This document shows, one piece after another, positions 7,554 through 15,423 of a stretch of DNA of 64,000 nucleotides (position 1 is the stretch's first letter; every line of letters starts with the position of its first letter). The notes beneath the pieces are model-generated. The model ran no database searches and was not told where the DNA came from. It saw only the letters and a list, made by a program, of their open reading frames with translations. The DNA is from Desulfosudis oleivorans (GTDB taxonomy: Bacteria > Desulfobacterota > Desulfobacteria > Desulfobacterales > SURF-7). The DNA lies in NCBI GenBank assembly GCA_020723305.1, contig DYJC01000015.1:1-64000 (forward strand). The letters run 5' to 3'. A program made the position numbers and the translations under genes.

Positions 7554-8140
7554 TAGCAGCCCTTACCTGCGTGTCCATTTATTCATAGGTCAATTTGCCC
7601 TGGGCTTTTCAGGCTCTTTTGCCCTGATAATAGCACCTGATATTTTCGCAATAAATCGTTTGAAAAATGGGTACTGTTTCACATACTATAATGCCCGATC
7701 ACCAAAAATCCAGACTCTGCTAAGGATAATAATTTACAACAAAATCATTTTATGGAAGCAATGTCAACACAAAATGGCCGGAACCGGCTGAATGAAGTCC
7801 ATGGGCTGATATGGGACATATCAAACATGCAAACGTGAACGATTTCTGCGATGCCTGGATAGCAGTAACTGGAGGGAATCTCCTTCTTCTTGGTCTGAGT
7901 ATCCTGTTACTCGATGTTCAAGTTTTTTGAGTCATTCAGGCTAAAGCTGGACACGTAGTGAAGCTATGCGCTATCCAGTGGTTTTGACGATTCTCCTGGA
8001 TTCCGGGTCTTCGCTTCACTCCGCCCGGAATGACGGAGTTAATTTCATTTCAGCGATAAAAAAACTTAAACATCGAGTGTTATCCCATTTCTGCCAATTA
8101 TTATTTTACCGCTTTGCTGTGCTGTCTGTATGAAACCGTT
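7554..8140. other. Intergenic stretch without genes, holding a MITE-like element
   Basis: No supported reading frame is found in these 587 bp. Bases 7910-8077 are occupied by the inverted-repeat element described separately. Bases 7554-7904 contain nothing I recognise beyond scattered AT-rich tracts. Confidence 0.6.
7905..8082. mobile_element. MITE-like element with 19-bp inverted termini and TGTTA target duplication
   Basis: The element spans 7910-8077 (168 bp). Left terminus CTCGATGTTCAAGTTTTTT (7910-7928) and right terminus AAAAAACTTAAACATCGAG (8059-8077) are inverted repeats matching at 18 of 19 positions. The element is flanked on both sides by TGTTA (7905-7909 and 8078-8082), as expected of a 5-bp target duplication. 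Inside are a hairpin of ATTCCGGG (8000-8007) with CCCGGAAT (8024-8031) and a CTGGA/TCCAG pair. There is no reading frame, so it would need a transposase in trans. Family unknown. Confidence 0.7.
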
Positions 8141-9364
8141 TTACAGCGTTTCCGCAAGATATTGAAACCAGGCTTTCTCCACCTCGTTTGATTCCAGATC
8201 GATTGTCCAGTCCGGGTTGGCGGAAAGCTTCACAATGACAACATTCTTGACTGGATTGATATAAAGATATTGCCCATAGACGCCGAGCCCCATGAAATCC
8301 CCTTTGGGATGCTCCGGTATCCACCACTGATAGCCGTACCCCATTTTGTAGCTGGATAATAATGGTCTCTCGCCAGGCATCAGATGGGGCGCATCCGGCG
8401 TGATCGATTCCAGCACCCATTCCTTGGGGACAATCTGTTCTCCTTCCCAGTTTCCCAGATGGGCGTAGAGTTTCCCGAACCGGGCATAATCCCGGAGGGT
8501 GATGTTCAGCGTGCCGAAAACCAGCTCCATGTCCATGTCATCCACCAGCCATTTTGCATCGGCCTGCATGCCGATTTTTTTCCAGATCTTCTCTTCAAGA
8601 TAGTGGGAAGTCGTTTTCTTTGTCGCGGCCTTCAGCACCATTCCCAGCACCTGGGTATCCATGCTCACGTAGTGATTGTAGGTTCCGGGCTTTCGTTCCC
8701 GCTCCAGGCCGGCCGCAAACTCGTTGATGGAGTTTCCCATGGCGATTGTCCGGCCCATCCGGTTTATATCGGAGAAGAAGGCGCTATAATCTTCATCAAA
8801 ACCCACTCCGGAAGACATCTGAAGGACATCCTTCAATCTCACGCCTTCATATCCGCTTCCCTTCAGCTCCGGTACATAGTCGGACACGATCACGTCCACT
8901 CCTTTGATATATCCTTCATGGATGGCTATCCCAATTAAGGCTGACACAAACGACTTCCCGACCGACCAGGAGATATTCAGGTTGTCTTTTGTATTGCCCA
9001 GATAGTACTCCTCAAAACAGATCTTGTCGTCCTTGAGTACAATCAGGCCGGTCGTCCATGTGGACGCAAGCAGTTCTTTGACAGAATAGGTTTTATTGTT
9101 GAATACAAACTTCTCCGGCAACTGTCTGTACGCTTCAGCAAACCGATACTCCTTCTCCCCCTTTTTTACCAGATGATACGGGCAGTACTCGGGGAGACTC
9201 CGGAAATTTTCCACGATCTCCGTTTCGTCAAAGAGTGAACTGAACATCCAGATCCGGTTTAATTTCCGGGAGATTCCGCAGCCGGTTACAAATGTCATGA
9301 AAACGATTAGGGCAATCGCCACGCCTGCCTTGACCAGCCTCTCTGATTTTTGATTGGTATTCAT
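8141..9364 (-). CDS. Serine hydrolase lipoprotein (beta-lactamase/class C fold)
   Basis: A 407-residue protein starting at the ATG at 9364, which follows AAGGGAG; an upstream in-frame ATG (9430) lies in repeat DNA. The N-terminus is a lipoprotein signal (VAIALIVFMTFVTGC), so it should be membrane-anchored in the periplasm. The catalytic SxxK motif is SVGKSF near residue 110. The Tyr motif appears as YVSMD in YNHYVSMDTQVLG, and RDYARFGKLYAHLG and MGYGYQWWI are typical of the class C beta-lactamase-like esterase/peptidase family. The family covers esterases, DD-peptidases and amide hydrolases. The substrate is unknown and beta-lactam resistance should not be assumed. Confidence 0.85.
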   Translation of the reverse strand: MNTNQKSERLVKAGVAIALIVFMTFVTGCGISRKLNRIWMFSSLFDETEIVENFRSLPEYCPYHLVKKGEKEYRFAEAYRQLPEKFVFNNKTYSVKELLASTWTTGLIVLKDDKICFEEYYLGNTKDNLNISWSVGKSFVSALIGIAIHEGYIKGVDVIVSDYVPELKGSGYEGVRLKDVLQMSSGVGFDEDYSAFFSDINRMGRTIAMGNSINEFAAGLERERKPGTYNHYVSMDTQVLGMVLKAATKKTTSHYLEEKIWKKIGMQADAKWLVDDMDMELVFGTLNITLRDYARFGKLYAHLGNWEGEQIVPKEWVLESITPDAPHLMPGERPLLSSYKMGYGYQWWIPEHPKGDFMGLGVYGQYLYINPVKNVVIVKLSANPDWTIDLESNEVEKAWFQYLAETL

Positions 9365-9443
9365 CTGTTTTTCTCCCTTGAGATAGTATCCTTTTAGATT
9401 GTCATGAACAGACTGCAATCCGGTCTCCATGGCAATCCCATTA

Positions 9444-9496
9444 GGGTGTAATCAAAACTATTGGGTTTCGATTGCCTAATAGTTTTGATTACACCC
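9444..9496. repeat. Perfect 19-bp inverted repeat
   Basis: GGGTGTAATCAAAACTATT (9444-9462) is exactly inverted at 9478-9496 around a 15-nt loop. A degenerate third copy of one arm (CAGTTTTGACTGCACCCAT) lies at 9600-9618, inside the end of truC. Together with the palindrome at 9499-9583 this is a composite intergenic repeat. It could also terminate the truC transcript, but no T-run follows. Confidence 0.8.
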
Positions 9497-9498
9497 AT

Positions 9499-9583
9499 TG
9501 TGGGAGCGGCATCTTGCCGCGACAGTACTGTCTTGCGTGATATCTTGAAAAATGCCGTATCGCGGCTGGAAGCCGCTCCCACA
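9499..9583. repeat. REP-like palindrome between direct repeats
   Basis: TGTGGGAGCGGC (9499-9510) is perfectly inverted at 9572-9583, with an inner pair GCCGCGA (9516-9522) and TCGCGGC (9560-9566). The GTGGGAGCGGC...GCCGCG pattern resembles REP sequences mobilised by RAYT (TnpA-REP) transposases in other proteobacteria. It is bounded by two similar direct segments (9480-9499 and 9600-9619). No RAYT gene is in the window. Confidence 0.65.
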
Positions 9584-9595
9584 TAATTCGGTTAT

Positions 9596-10390
9596 TCAAC
9601 AGTTTTGACTGCACCCATCCCATTGAAACGCTTCTAATATTTTATGAAACACAGGTGAAAACGGCGCGACAATCCTGACTTCCTCGCCAGTTACCGGATG
9701 AGGCAGAATCAATTCTTTTGCACATAACAGCAATTGATTGCACTGGAACTGTTTCCGGAAAAATTGATTGTGGGGCGTCTGGCCGTACCGTGTATCCCCG
9801 ATTATCGGATGGGAGATATGCTTCATGTGATACCGGAGCTGATGCCGCCTTCCGGTTTGGGGAATCAGTTCCACCAGGGAATACCGGGTGGATGGATATC
9901 GATCCACTTCAACAGGAATCTCGATTGCTGCCAGACGGTTATACATTGTTACAGCAGGATAGCTGTTCCGGGTATCCTGATCCTGAAACGGAATATACCG
10001 GTCTTTCACTTCTTTTACCGGGTAATCGATCATCCCGGATTCGGGAATATGTCCGCGAACCACGGCAATATATCTTTTTTTCGTACTCCCGGACTGAAAC
10101 AGGATAGATGCTTTTCGTGCGGTTTCCGGAGAGAGGGCAAACAGCAGGACGCCGGATGTGGGGCGATCCAGCCGATGAACCGGATACACACGCTTCTGGA
10201 TCTGATTGCGGAGGATCTGGACAACAACCTTCTTTTCTCTCCGGTCAACCGGACTGCGATGCACCAGGAGTCCGGCTGGTTTGTTAACGGCAACCAGATG
10301 CTCATCCTGGTATAGTATTTCCAGGAATGGACCGCTCTCTTTTTCCGTGCCGACAGTATTCATATATTGTTGGAGTATCGGCTGATCCAT
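9596..10390 (-). CDS. truC: RluA-family pseudouridine synthase, TruC-like (tRNA U65)
   Basis: A pseudouridine synthase. The catalytic motif HRLDRPTSGVLLFAL carries the active-site Asp. The leading strand YQDEHLVAVNKPAGLLVHRS, the SLVELIPQTGRRHQLRYHM segment and HPIIGDTRYG follow in RluA order. The RSPVDRREKKVVVQILRNQI stretch fits TruC better than RluD or RluC, and no S4 domain is present. TruC makes pseudouridine 65 in some tRNAs. The start is uncertain: the ATG at 10390 overlaps the GNAT gene by 31 bp and later in-frame starts exist. The last seven codons (DGCSQNC) are encoded by a copy of the neighbouring intergenic repeat, so the C-terminus seems to have been replaced. Confidence 0.88.
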   Translation of the reverse strand: MDQPILQQYMNTVGTEKESGPFLEILYQDEHLVAVNKPAGLLVHRSPVDRREKKVVVQILRNQIQKRVYPVHRLDRPTSGVLLFALSPETARKASILFQSGSTKKRYIAVVRGHIPESGMIDYPVKEVKDRYIPFQDQDTRNSYPAVTMYNRLAAIEIPVEVDRYPSTRYSLVELIPQTGRRHQLRYHMKHISHPIIGDTRYGQTPHNQFFRKQFQCNQLLLCAKELILPHPVTGEEVRIVAPFSPVFHKILEAFQWDGCSQNC

Positions 10391-10869
10391 TTCTGATCTG
10401 CCAGCACAACAGAGGTTTCTACCTGCCGCTCCGGGATGTTCCAGTATTTTTTCAGCAGCCGGTTCTTTTCCTCACGGGTCACCAGTTGATATCCGTTTCT
10501 CCGGTAGAAGGAGATGGCCCAGACTGCATCGGCCCAGGTACCGATCAATATCGGATTGTTTGTCAGAATTTCCAGATGACGCAGCAGTCTGGTTCCGACC
10601 CCCTGGTTCCGGATTTTGGTTCGAACATAGGCATGCCGGATCAGGGTAACCTCTCCCTTATCCTGAATTCCCATGACTCCGATGAGACGGCTGTCATGCT
10701 CCTCTCCCCAGAAAAGAATACCGTCCTGGATCTCCAGAGACAGTTTTTCCCGGCTCATGTATGGATCATGCCAGCGGTCTTCGGGAATCACGCCGCGGTA
10801 TGCCTGAGCTGAATCATTGATAATTTCATAGATTTCCGGAATATCGCTTTCCGTACATTGTCGAATCAT
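10360..10869 (-). CDS. GNAT-family N-acetyltransferase
   Basis: A 169-residue acetyltransferase. The acetyl-CoA-binding motif A is VRTKIRNQGVGTRLLRHLE, containing the R/Q-x-x-G-x-G/A loop. The preceding beta strand reads SRLIGVMGIQDKGEVTLIRH, and VWAISFYRRNGYQLV is the typical C-terminal motif B. The ATG at 10869 follows AAGGAAACAG. It probably shares a transcript with truC, whose start overlaps its end. The acceptor substrate is unknown. Confidence 0.88.
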   Translation of the reverse strand: MIRQCTESDIPEIYEIINDSAQAYRGVIPEDRWHDPYMSREKLSLEIQDGILFWGEEHDSRLIGVMGIQDKGEVTLIRHAYVRTKIRNQGVGTRLLRHLEILTNNPILIGTWADAVWAISFYRRNGYQLVTREEKNRLLKKYWNIPERQVETSVVLADQKWISRYSNNI

Positions 10870-10991
10870 ACTCTGTTTCCTTTTGTAACAATACGAATAT
10901 TCAGAGATAGATTAGGATAGACAAGAATTCAGACAAAAAGCAATATGAAATTGTACGAGGCGAGGATTACCGCATCTGGAGAGCTGTCCAC

Positions 10992-12809
10992 TTAAATTCC
11001 CACCCTTGTATGCCTTGACATTTTACGGATTTGTCCGAGCATCCGTTTTGCCTCCGCATGATATGGCCTGTCCGCATCGCCACGCTGCCTGATTCGGAGT
11101 ACGGTTTCAAGCTCGTTTCGGGCCTGTGAAAACTCTCCCTGTTCCAGATACATCCGGCCAAGTTCGATATGGGGTGTGAACAGACCAGGATAGTCCGTTG
11201 CCATGCGTTTCCATTCGTATAACGTTTCCGATGTTTTCCCCATCTGCGAGAGAATCTTCTGCCGGAGAAACAGATCATCGAAACTGAATCCAGCCGTCAG
11301 GGCCCGGTTTATTGTTTCTAGGGCCTGGTAGGGATCTTTGTCCCTAAGGAAAACCTTGGCTGCTTCGGATAAAAGGATCGCATTTTCAGGATGGAATGCA
11401 GCGGCTTTTTTTACATGAAGAGCTGCCTCATGGGTTTGCTTTTCTGCCAGGGATTTTGCCCCCAAGGTCCAGAAAAATTCGGCTGCGCTGAACCGCACGG
11501 CCTGAAACAGGCCCAGCAGGATTAAACACGCTGAAAAAAAGAGCCTTACCCACGGGCGCAGTTTAGTTGTTTTTTCCGGCGAGGCATGCTCTTTGGGCCG
11601 TCCTGCCATCATCCATCCCACCAGATACCACCACAGGGCCAGGGTTCCCGGGAGTTGAAGGGGCGAATCAAAACATCCATACACGGCCATGGCAGCCACC
11701 GCCGCACCCACACCTCGGGTAAGTCCGCAGCCCGCCTGGCTCGCGTGGCGCAGCAGAAAAAAAGTAAGCGCAAGATAAAGAAGGGCCGACGGAACACCTG
11801 ATTCCACAGCGAACTGAAGCATGTCGTTGTAGGCGAATTCGACGCGGTGAAGGGGCATGTACGCCTGGGGATTGCCGCTGACGAGCATCGGCAGGGCCTG
11901 GGGATATCCGGCTGGAAAGCCTCCAAGCCCGATACCGGTCACCGGATTTTGGGCTATCAGCGTTAGGCCGGTTTTCCAAAGAAACAGGCGGCCCCGTATC
12001 CAGGACAGGGAGTGAAGAAGGCCGCTGGAAATGAGCCCTGTTCCGGCAACGGTAAGGGCAAAAAATATTCCGGCAACGGTCAGCTGTCTGTTCCGACCTT
12101 TCATCCGGGTGTCGAGAAGGATATACGCGACGAACCCCGCTGCCAGGGCGATGGCCCCGGCCTTTGATCCTGTGGCCACGGTGGCGCATACAATGAGCAC
12201 CGCCATAATGGCGCATGCGGTCTGAAGATGGCGGGATTCATCCTTCTCTGAAAGCCATGATCTGACGCCCAAAAGCAACAGCGGCAAGGAAAGCAGAAAC
12301 CCGGCGGTCCAGTTTGGATTTCCCAGGGTTCCCAGGACCCGGAACTCACGGGACACTGCCGGAATGAAGCCGGGCAGCGTCAGGCCGGAAGCCTGAAGAA
12401 TAGCGATTATTGACACAAGGCTTCCGCCAAGACTGAGAATGAAAAGGCCGTGCCATTTTTCATGGTTTTCCGCACCCTGAAGATCAAGGGCCGAAAGCCA
12501 TGAAAACGCGAAGCCCATGGCCATCAGCAGCATCCCGGCAGTATGGGCCGTGGTGAATGGCGTCGTCACCCAGGGGGCAATCATGGACCAAACAACAAAC
12601 CCCATTGCAATAAAAAATATCCAACGGTTCCGGGGAATGAAGCGCACCGGCAAACCCGAATCTGCGGCAAGCCGGACAGCCATGATAGCCGGCACAGCAC
12701 CCCAGAGGGCCCATTTCACCAATCGGAAAGGCGCAGCCAGACCAGGAATAAAAAGAAGGGCGATGGCACAGACGCCCATCGCCCCTCCGGATGTTCGAAT
12801 CAATCCCAT
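10992..12809 (-). CDS. O-antigen ligase/polymerase-like membrane protein with C-terminal TPRs
   Basis: A 605-residue protein. The first 430 residues are about a dozen hydrophobic segments with the Wzy_C/WaaL-type motif region GTLGNPNWTAGFLLSLPLLL, a long periplasmic loop (NPVTGIGLGGFPAGYPQALP, with the family's typical aromatic/Arg surroundings) and AYNDMLQFAVESGVPSALLY. The last 150 residues are helical TPR-like repeats (EKQTHEAALHVKKAAAFHPE; DPYQALETINRALTAGF; PHIELGRMYLEQGEFSQARN). It should ligate or polymerise a polysaccharide or glycosylate a protein at the inner membrane; which of these is not readable. It follows the lipoprotein gene by 6 bp. GC content is clearly higher than its surroundings. 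Confidence 0.82.
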   Translation of the reverse strand: MGLIRTSGGAMGVCAIALLFIPGLAAPFRLVKWALWGAVPAIMAVRLAADSGLPVRFIPRNRWIFFIAMGFVVWSMIAPWVTTPFTTAHTAGMLLMAMGFAFSWLSALDLQGAENHEKWHGLFILSLGGSLVSIIAILQASGLTLPGFIPAVSREFRVLGTLGNPNWTAGFLLSLPLLLLGVRSWLSEKDESRHLQTACAIMAVLIVCATVATGSKAGAIALAAGFVAYILLDTRMKGRNRQLTVAGIFFALTVAGTGLISSGLLHSLSWIRGRLFLWKTGLTLIAQNPVTGIGLGGFPAGYPQALPMLVSGNPQAYMPLHRVEFAYNDMLQFAVESGVPSALLYLALTFFLLRHASQAGCGLTRGVGAAVAAMAVYGCFDSPLQLPGTLALWWYLVGWMMAGRPKEHASPEKTTKLRPWVRLFFSACLILLGLFQAVRFSAAEFFWTLGAKSLAEKQTHEAALHVKKAAAFHPENAILLSEAAKVFLRDKDPYQALETINRALTAGFSFDDLFLRQKILSQMGKTSETLYEWKRMATDYPGLFTPHIELGRMYLEQGEFSQARNELETVLRIRQRGDADRPYHAEAKRMLGQIRKMSRHTRVGI

Positions 12810-12815
12810 TCCGGT

Positions 12816-14768
12816 CTAATTGCTGTAATTGCCGCCGCCAGTGCTACCGCTGCATTCTGAGGTGGATTTTTTCCAGCGGACGTCCACATGGTGGGTCATG
12901 GAACGGGGCCAGATGGAATTCACGATACCGGGCTGCCAGGCTGTGGGGTCTGTGATGGGATTCACTTCCACCAGCAATTCAACCGGCTCCTCGTCCTCCT
13001 CATCGCAGGTGGTTGTTCCCTGTTCCTTGAGTGTAAAGTTGACGGAAACCTGTCCCTTATCGTCGGCAATAGCCCCGCCCGCAGCCAGACTTCTCAGCAC
13101 GTTAAGATTTCCATTGGAAAACACGCCATGGCGGGGAGCCAGAACCTCGTAGTTCGCCAGCGACACCTTGGCCCGTTTGATGGGACCTTTTTCCGGCAGG
13201 TCCACACCTGCGACCCAACCGTAATCCGTGGCAAATTTGTTGAGATCCACTTCGAAAACCACAGAAATGGTGATGGTATGTTCGCCGGACCCATAATATA
13301 GCGGCGTGTCGCAATCAATGGAAATCTGTGTGCCGTCCGCGGTAATCTCACCTGCCACCATGCCTCCTACGTCAAGTACCTTGCCAAGGGAGTCAACGGC
13401 TTCACCGGCAACGGCCTGCGCGATACTCCAGTAACCTTTGACGGTATCCATGCCCCCGTCCATTGAACTTTTGGTACTTTCCGCAATGGGGATAGTCACA
13501 CCGGCCTGCTGTGAAAGTGCATCGCGCTGGATAGGCAACCCACCTGTGTACGTCAAATAATTTATTGAATAATCAGGCGGATTCAGCGGCTTACTGAACC
13601 AGTCGAGCTTCATCAGAAATGCCTGAAGCGGATCAAGATAGAAATTGCCTGTGACTTTATGTTTCGGCGTTTTATCAGACAGGGCCGTGAACAGACTGGC
13701 GAGAAAATACTGCCGTTTGAAACCCATGGTCTGGCAGAGCTGATCGTAAAGGCCGGCCATGTAGAAAACCATTCCTTCATCAAATTCTTTTGTCTCTCCG
13801 CTCATCAGGAATTTGAGGCTCACAGGGCCATTGTCACCGCCCAGATTCTGCACTCCGTCGGCGAAGGTTTTGGCCTTGGTATGGTGGTTGGGATTTTTTA
13901 TATACCTTAATATGGAATCGGCCAGAATATAGACTTGATAATCCCGCAGCGCCATTCCCTGGGTCAGCGAACCTGAGCCGGCGACAATGGCAGTATTGTT
14001 GTGGTTGTAAACCGGCACACCAAGGATGGTCATGATTTCCTTGATCAGCGTCTCGATCTCGTCGGCAGACTTTGCCGCATAGATCCGGTCCACCAGATTA
14101 TAGGCCTTGACCTTATAATTGATGCCGTCTTCGTCATAAACCTGGGACGGATTATAATTATTGAGAAATTCTTCAAAATGCTCACGGGCATCTTCTTCTG
14201 AAACAACCTCGCGAAAACCGGTTAAAAATGCGTTCAACCCATTTAACTCAACGAGTAATGTGTCTATCTGACTGTTGAATTCCGTCATGTTGGAAAAACT
14301 AAACTGGATACCATTCAGTAAATTTTGAACTTTGTCTGTAATGGTTATTCCATTATCAGGGTTCCCATCATCATCAAGAGTCTGTAATAATCGGCAAATG
14401 TTTACTACGGCTGCATTAGAGGAGTCTGTTGCTCCTTCAACCAGGTCGACCGGTGTAATCGTTTCTTCGCCAGGCGCCTGTCCTAATTCCAATGTTCCAA
14501 GCCGGAATATTATGGTTTCTCCTTCAAGATATTGGAAAGTTCCCAGTTCATCTGTTGTGCCGGACTGGGTCGCTGTCTGGTAACGTAACCCCTGAACCGG
14601 ACTGTCAATGAACTGTCCGGTTGTTGGAGTAGCTTGATTGGGGGTATTGTCCGATGAATCACCGCCACTTCCACCACCACAACCAACAGCAAGAAACATG
14701 GTCAAAATTGAAAACAAAAAAAATTGTAAATACTTTGAGTACCTATTCCGAATTAAAATACGAATCAT
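12816..14768 (-). CDS. Large secreted lipoprotein of unknown function
   Basis: A protein of about 650 residues with a lipoprotein signal ending LTMFLAVGC followed by a Gly/Ser/Asp linker, so it is probably on the outer membrane. The first module (residues about 45-130) reads FIDSPVQGLRYQTATQSGTT, DELGTFQYLEGETIIFRLGT and TPVDLVEGATDSSNAAVVNI. This resembles a repeat module found in surface lipoproteins and adhesin-like proteins of marine proteobacteria. The remaining 500 residues are not recognised. It is co-transcribed with the O-antigen-ligase-like gene, which suggests either glycosylation of this protein or a joint envelope role. The ATG at 14768 was chosen over the adjacent GTG. Confidence 0.7.
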   Translation of the reverse strand: MIRILIRNRYSKYLQFFLFSILTMFLAVGCGGGSGGDSSDNTPNQATPTTGQFIDSPVQGLRYQTATQSGTTDELGTFQYLEGETIIFRLGTLELGQAPGEETITPVDLVEGATDSSNAAVVNICRLLQTLDDDGNPDNGITITDKVQNLLNGIQFSFSNMTEFNSQIDTLLVELNGLNAFLTGFREVVSEEDAREHFEEFLNNYNPSQVYDEDGINYKVKAYNLVDRIYAAKSADEIETLIKEIMTILGVPVYNHNNTAIVAGSGSLTQGMALRDYQVYILADSILRYIKNPNHHTKAKTFADGVQNLGGDNGPVSLKFLMSGETKEFDEGMVFYMAGLYDQLCQTMGFKRQYFLASLFTALSDKTPKHKVTGNFYLDPLQAFLMKLDWFSKPLNPPDYSINYLTYTGGLPIQRDALSQQAGVTIPIAESTKSSMDGGMDTVKGYWSIAQAVAGEAVDSLGKVLDVGGMVAGEITADGTQISIDCDTPLYYGSGEHTITISVVFEVDLNKFATDYGWVAGVDLPEKGPIKRAKVSLANYEVLAPRHGVFSNGNLNVLRSLAAGGAIADDKGQVSVNFTLKEQGTTTCDEEDEEPVELLVEVNPITDPTAWQPGIVNSIWPRSMTHHVDVRWKKSTSECSGSTGGGNYSN

Positions 14769-14838
14769 CACGCCCCCAGATTGAATTGATTAATAAAAAA
14801 TTCAGTTATTACTTCATGAAATCAAATCAAACAGAAAG

Positions 14839-15423
14839 TCATGCAGCAGAATCAATTTTGGATTGGAAAAAATCCAGATTCTTTTTCAGCATCGCCCCTT
14901 CCATCAGATCTTCCATAGACTCCCTGTAATGCGCTTCGGTCAGACCCGGAATCACTCCTTTTTCATGAATGGCTCTGAGCAGAGCGATATTCTGCATCCG
15001 GGCATCGGAAAGATGGTCATGAAACACCTTGATCTCTGTGATTTTCCGCTTACGGCACGCCTCCTGGATCATCTCCTCTCCGATTTCATCACTCAGACCC
15101 AAACGCACATCAAGCGGCTGCCAGACTGCATTGTAGTAAACAAGGGTGCCGCCGGCTTTCAGTGCCATATTCATTCCCCGGAGCGCTTCATGCCTTTCCA
15201 GCGCCACCAGGAGATCGGCTTCTCCTTCGGCGATCAGCGGCGAATGGGCCTTCTCTCCTATCCGGATCTGGGAGGTGACAATCCCTCCTCTCTGCGCCAG
15301 GCCATGGGTATCGACTCCTTTTACCGGGTATCCGGCCTTGTCCGCGGCTCTTAAAAGGATTTCACTCAGCAGACCAATCCCCTGTCCGCCGACTCCGATG
15401 AGATAGATATTGAAATTTTTCAT
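14839..15423 (-). CDS. iorB: Indolepyruvate:ferredoxin oxidoreductase beta subunit (copy 1)
   Basis: A 194-residue gamma-domain (POR/KOR-type) subunit. It has the nucleotide-binding start YLIGVGGQGIGLLSEILL, the motif GVDTHGLAQRGGIVTSQIRI and EGEADLLVALERHEALRGM. With IorA it forms the enzyme oxidising indolepyruvate and other aryl pyruvates to aryl-acetyl-CoA with ferredoxin as acceptor. The ATG at 15423 overlaps the iorA stop as ATGA, so translation is coupled. A paralogue lies at 29109-29705. Confidence 0.92.
   Translation of the reverse strand: MKNFNIYLIGVGGQGIGLLSEILLRAADKAGYPVKGVDTHGLAQRGGIVTSQIRIGEKAHSPLIAEGEADLLVALERHEALRGMNMALKAGGTLVYYNAVWQPLDVRLGLSDEIGEEMIQEACRKRKITEIKVFHDHLSDARMQNIALLRAIHEKGVIPGLTEAHYRESMEDLMEGAMLKKNLDFFQSKIDSAA

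Noticed and set aside
7471-7791. A plus-strand frame in the 7.5-8.1 kb gap
   Set aside because: It begins inside the opposite-strand membrane protein and has no ribosome site or recognisable domain.
8384-8938. A 184-codon open frame on the plus strand
   Set aside because: It is antisense to the serine hydrolase, whose catalytic motifs are encoded there.
8141-9364. Serine hydrolase as a true beta-lactamase
   Set aside because: The SxxK and Tyr motifs are shared by many esterases and peptidases of the class C fold; the lipoprotein form and the YVS motif do not indicate antibiotic hydrolysis.
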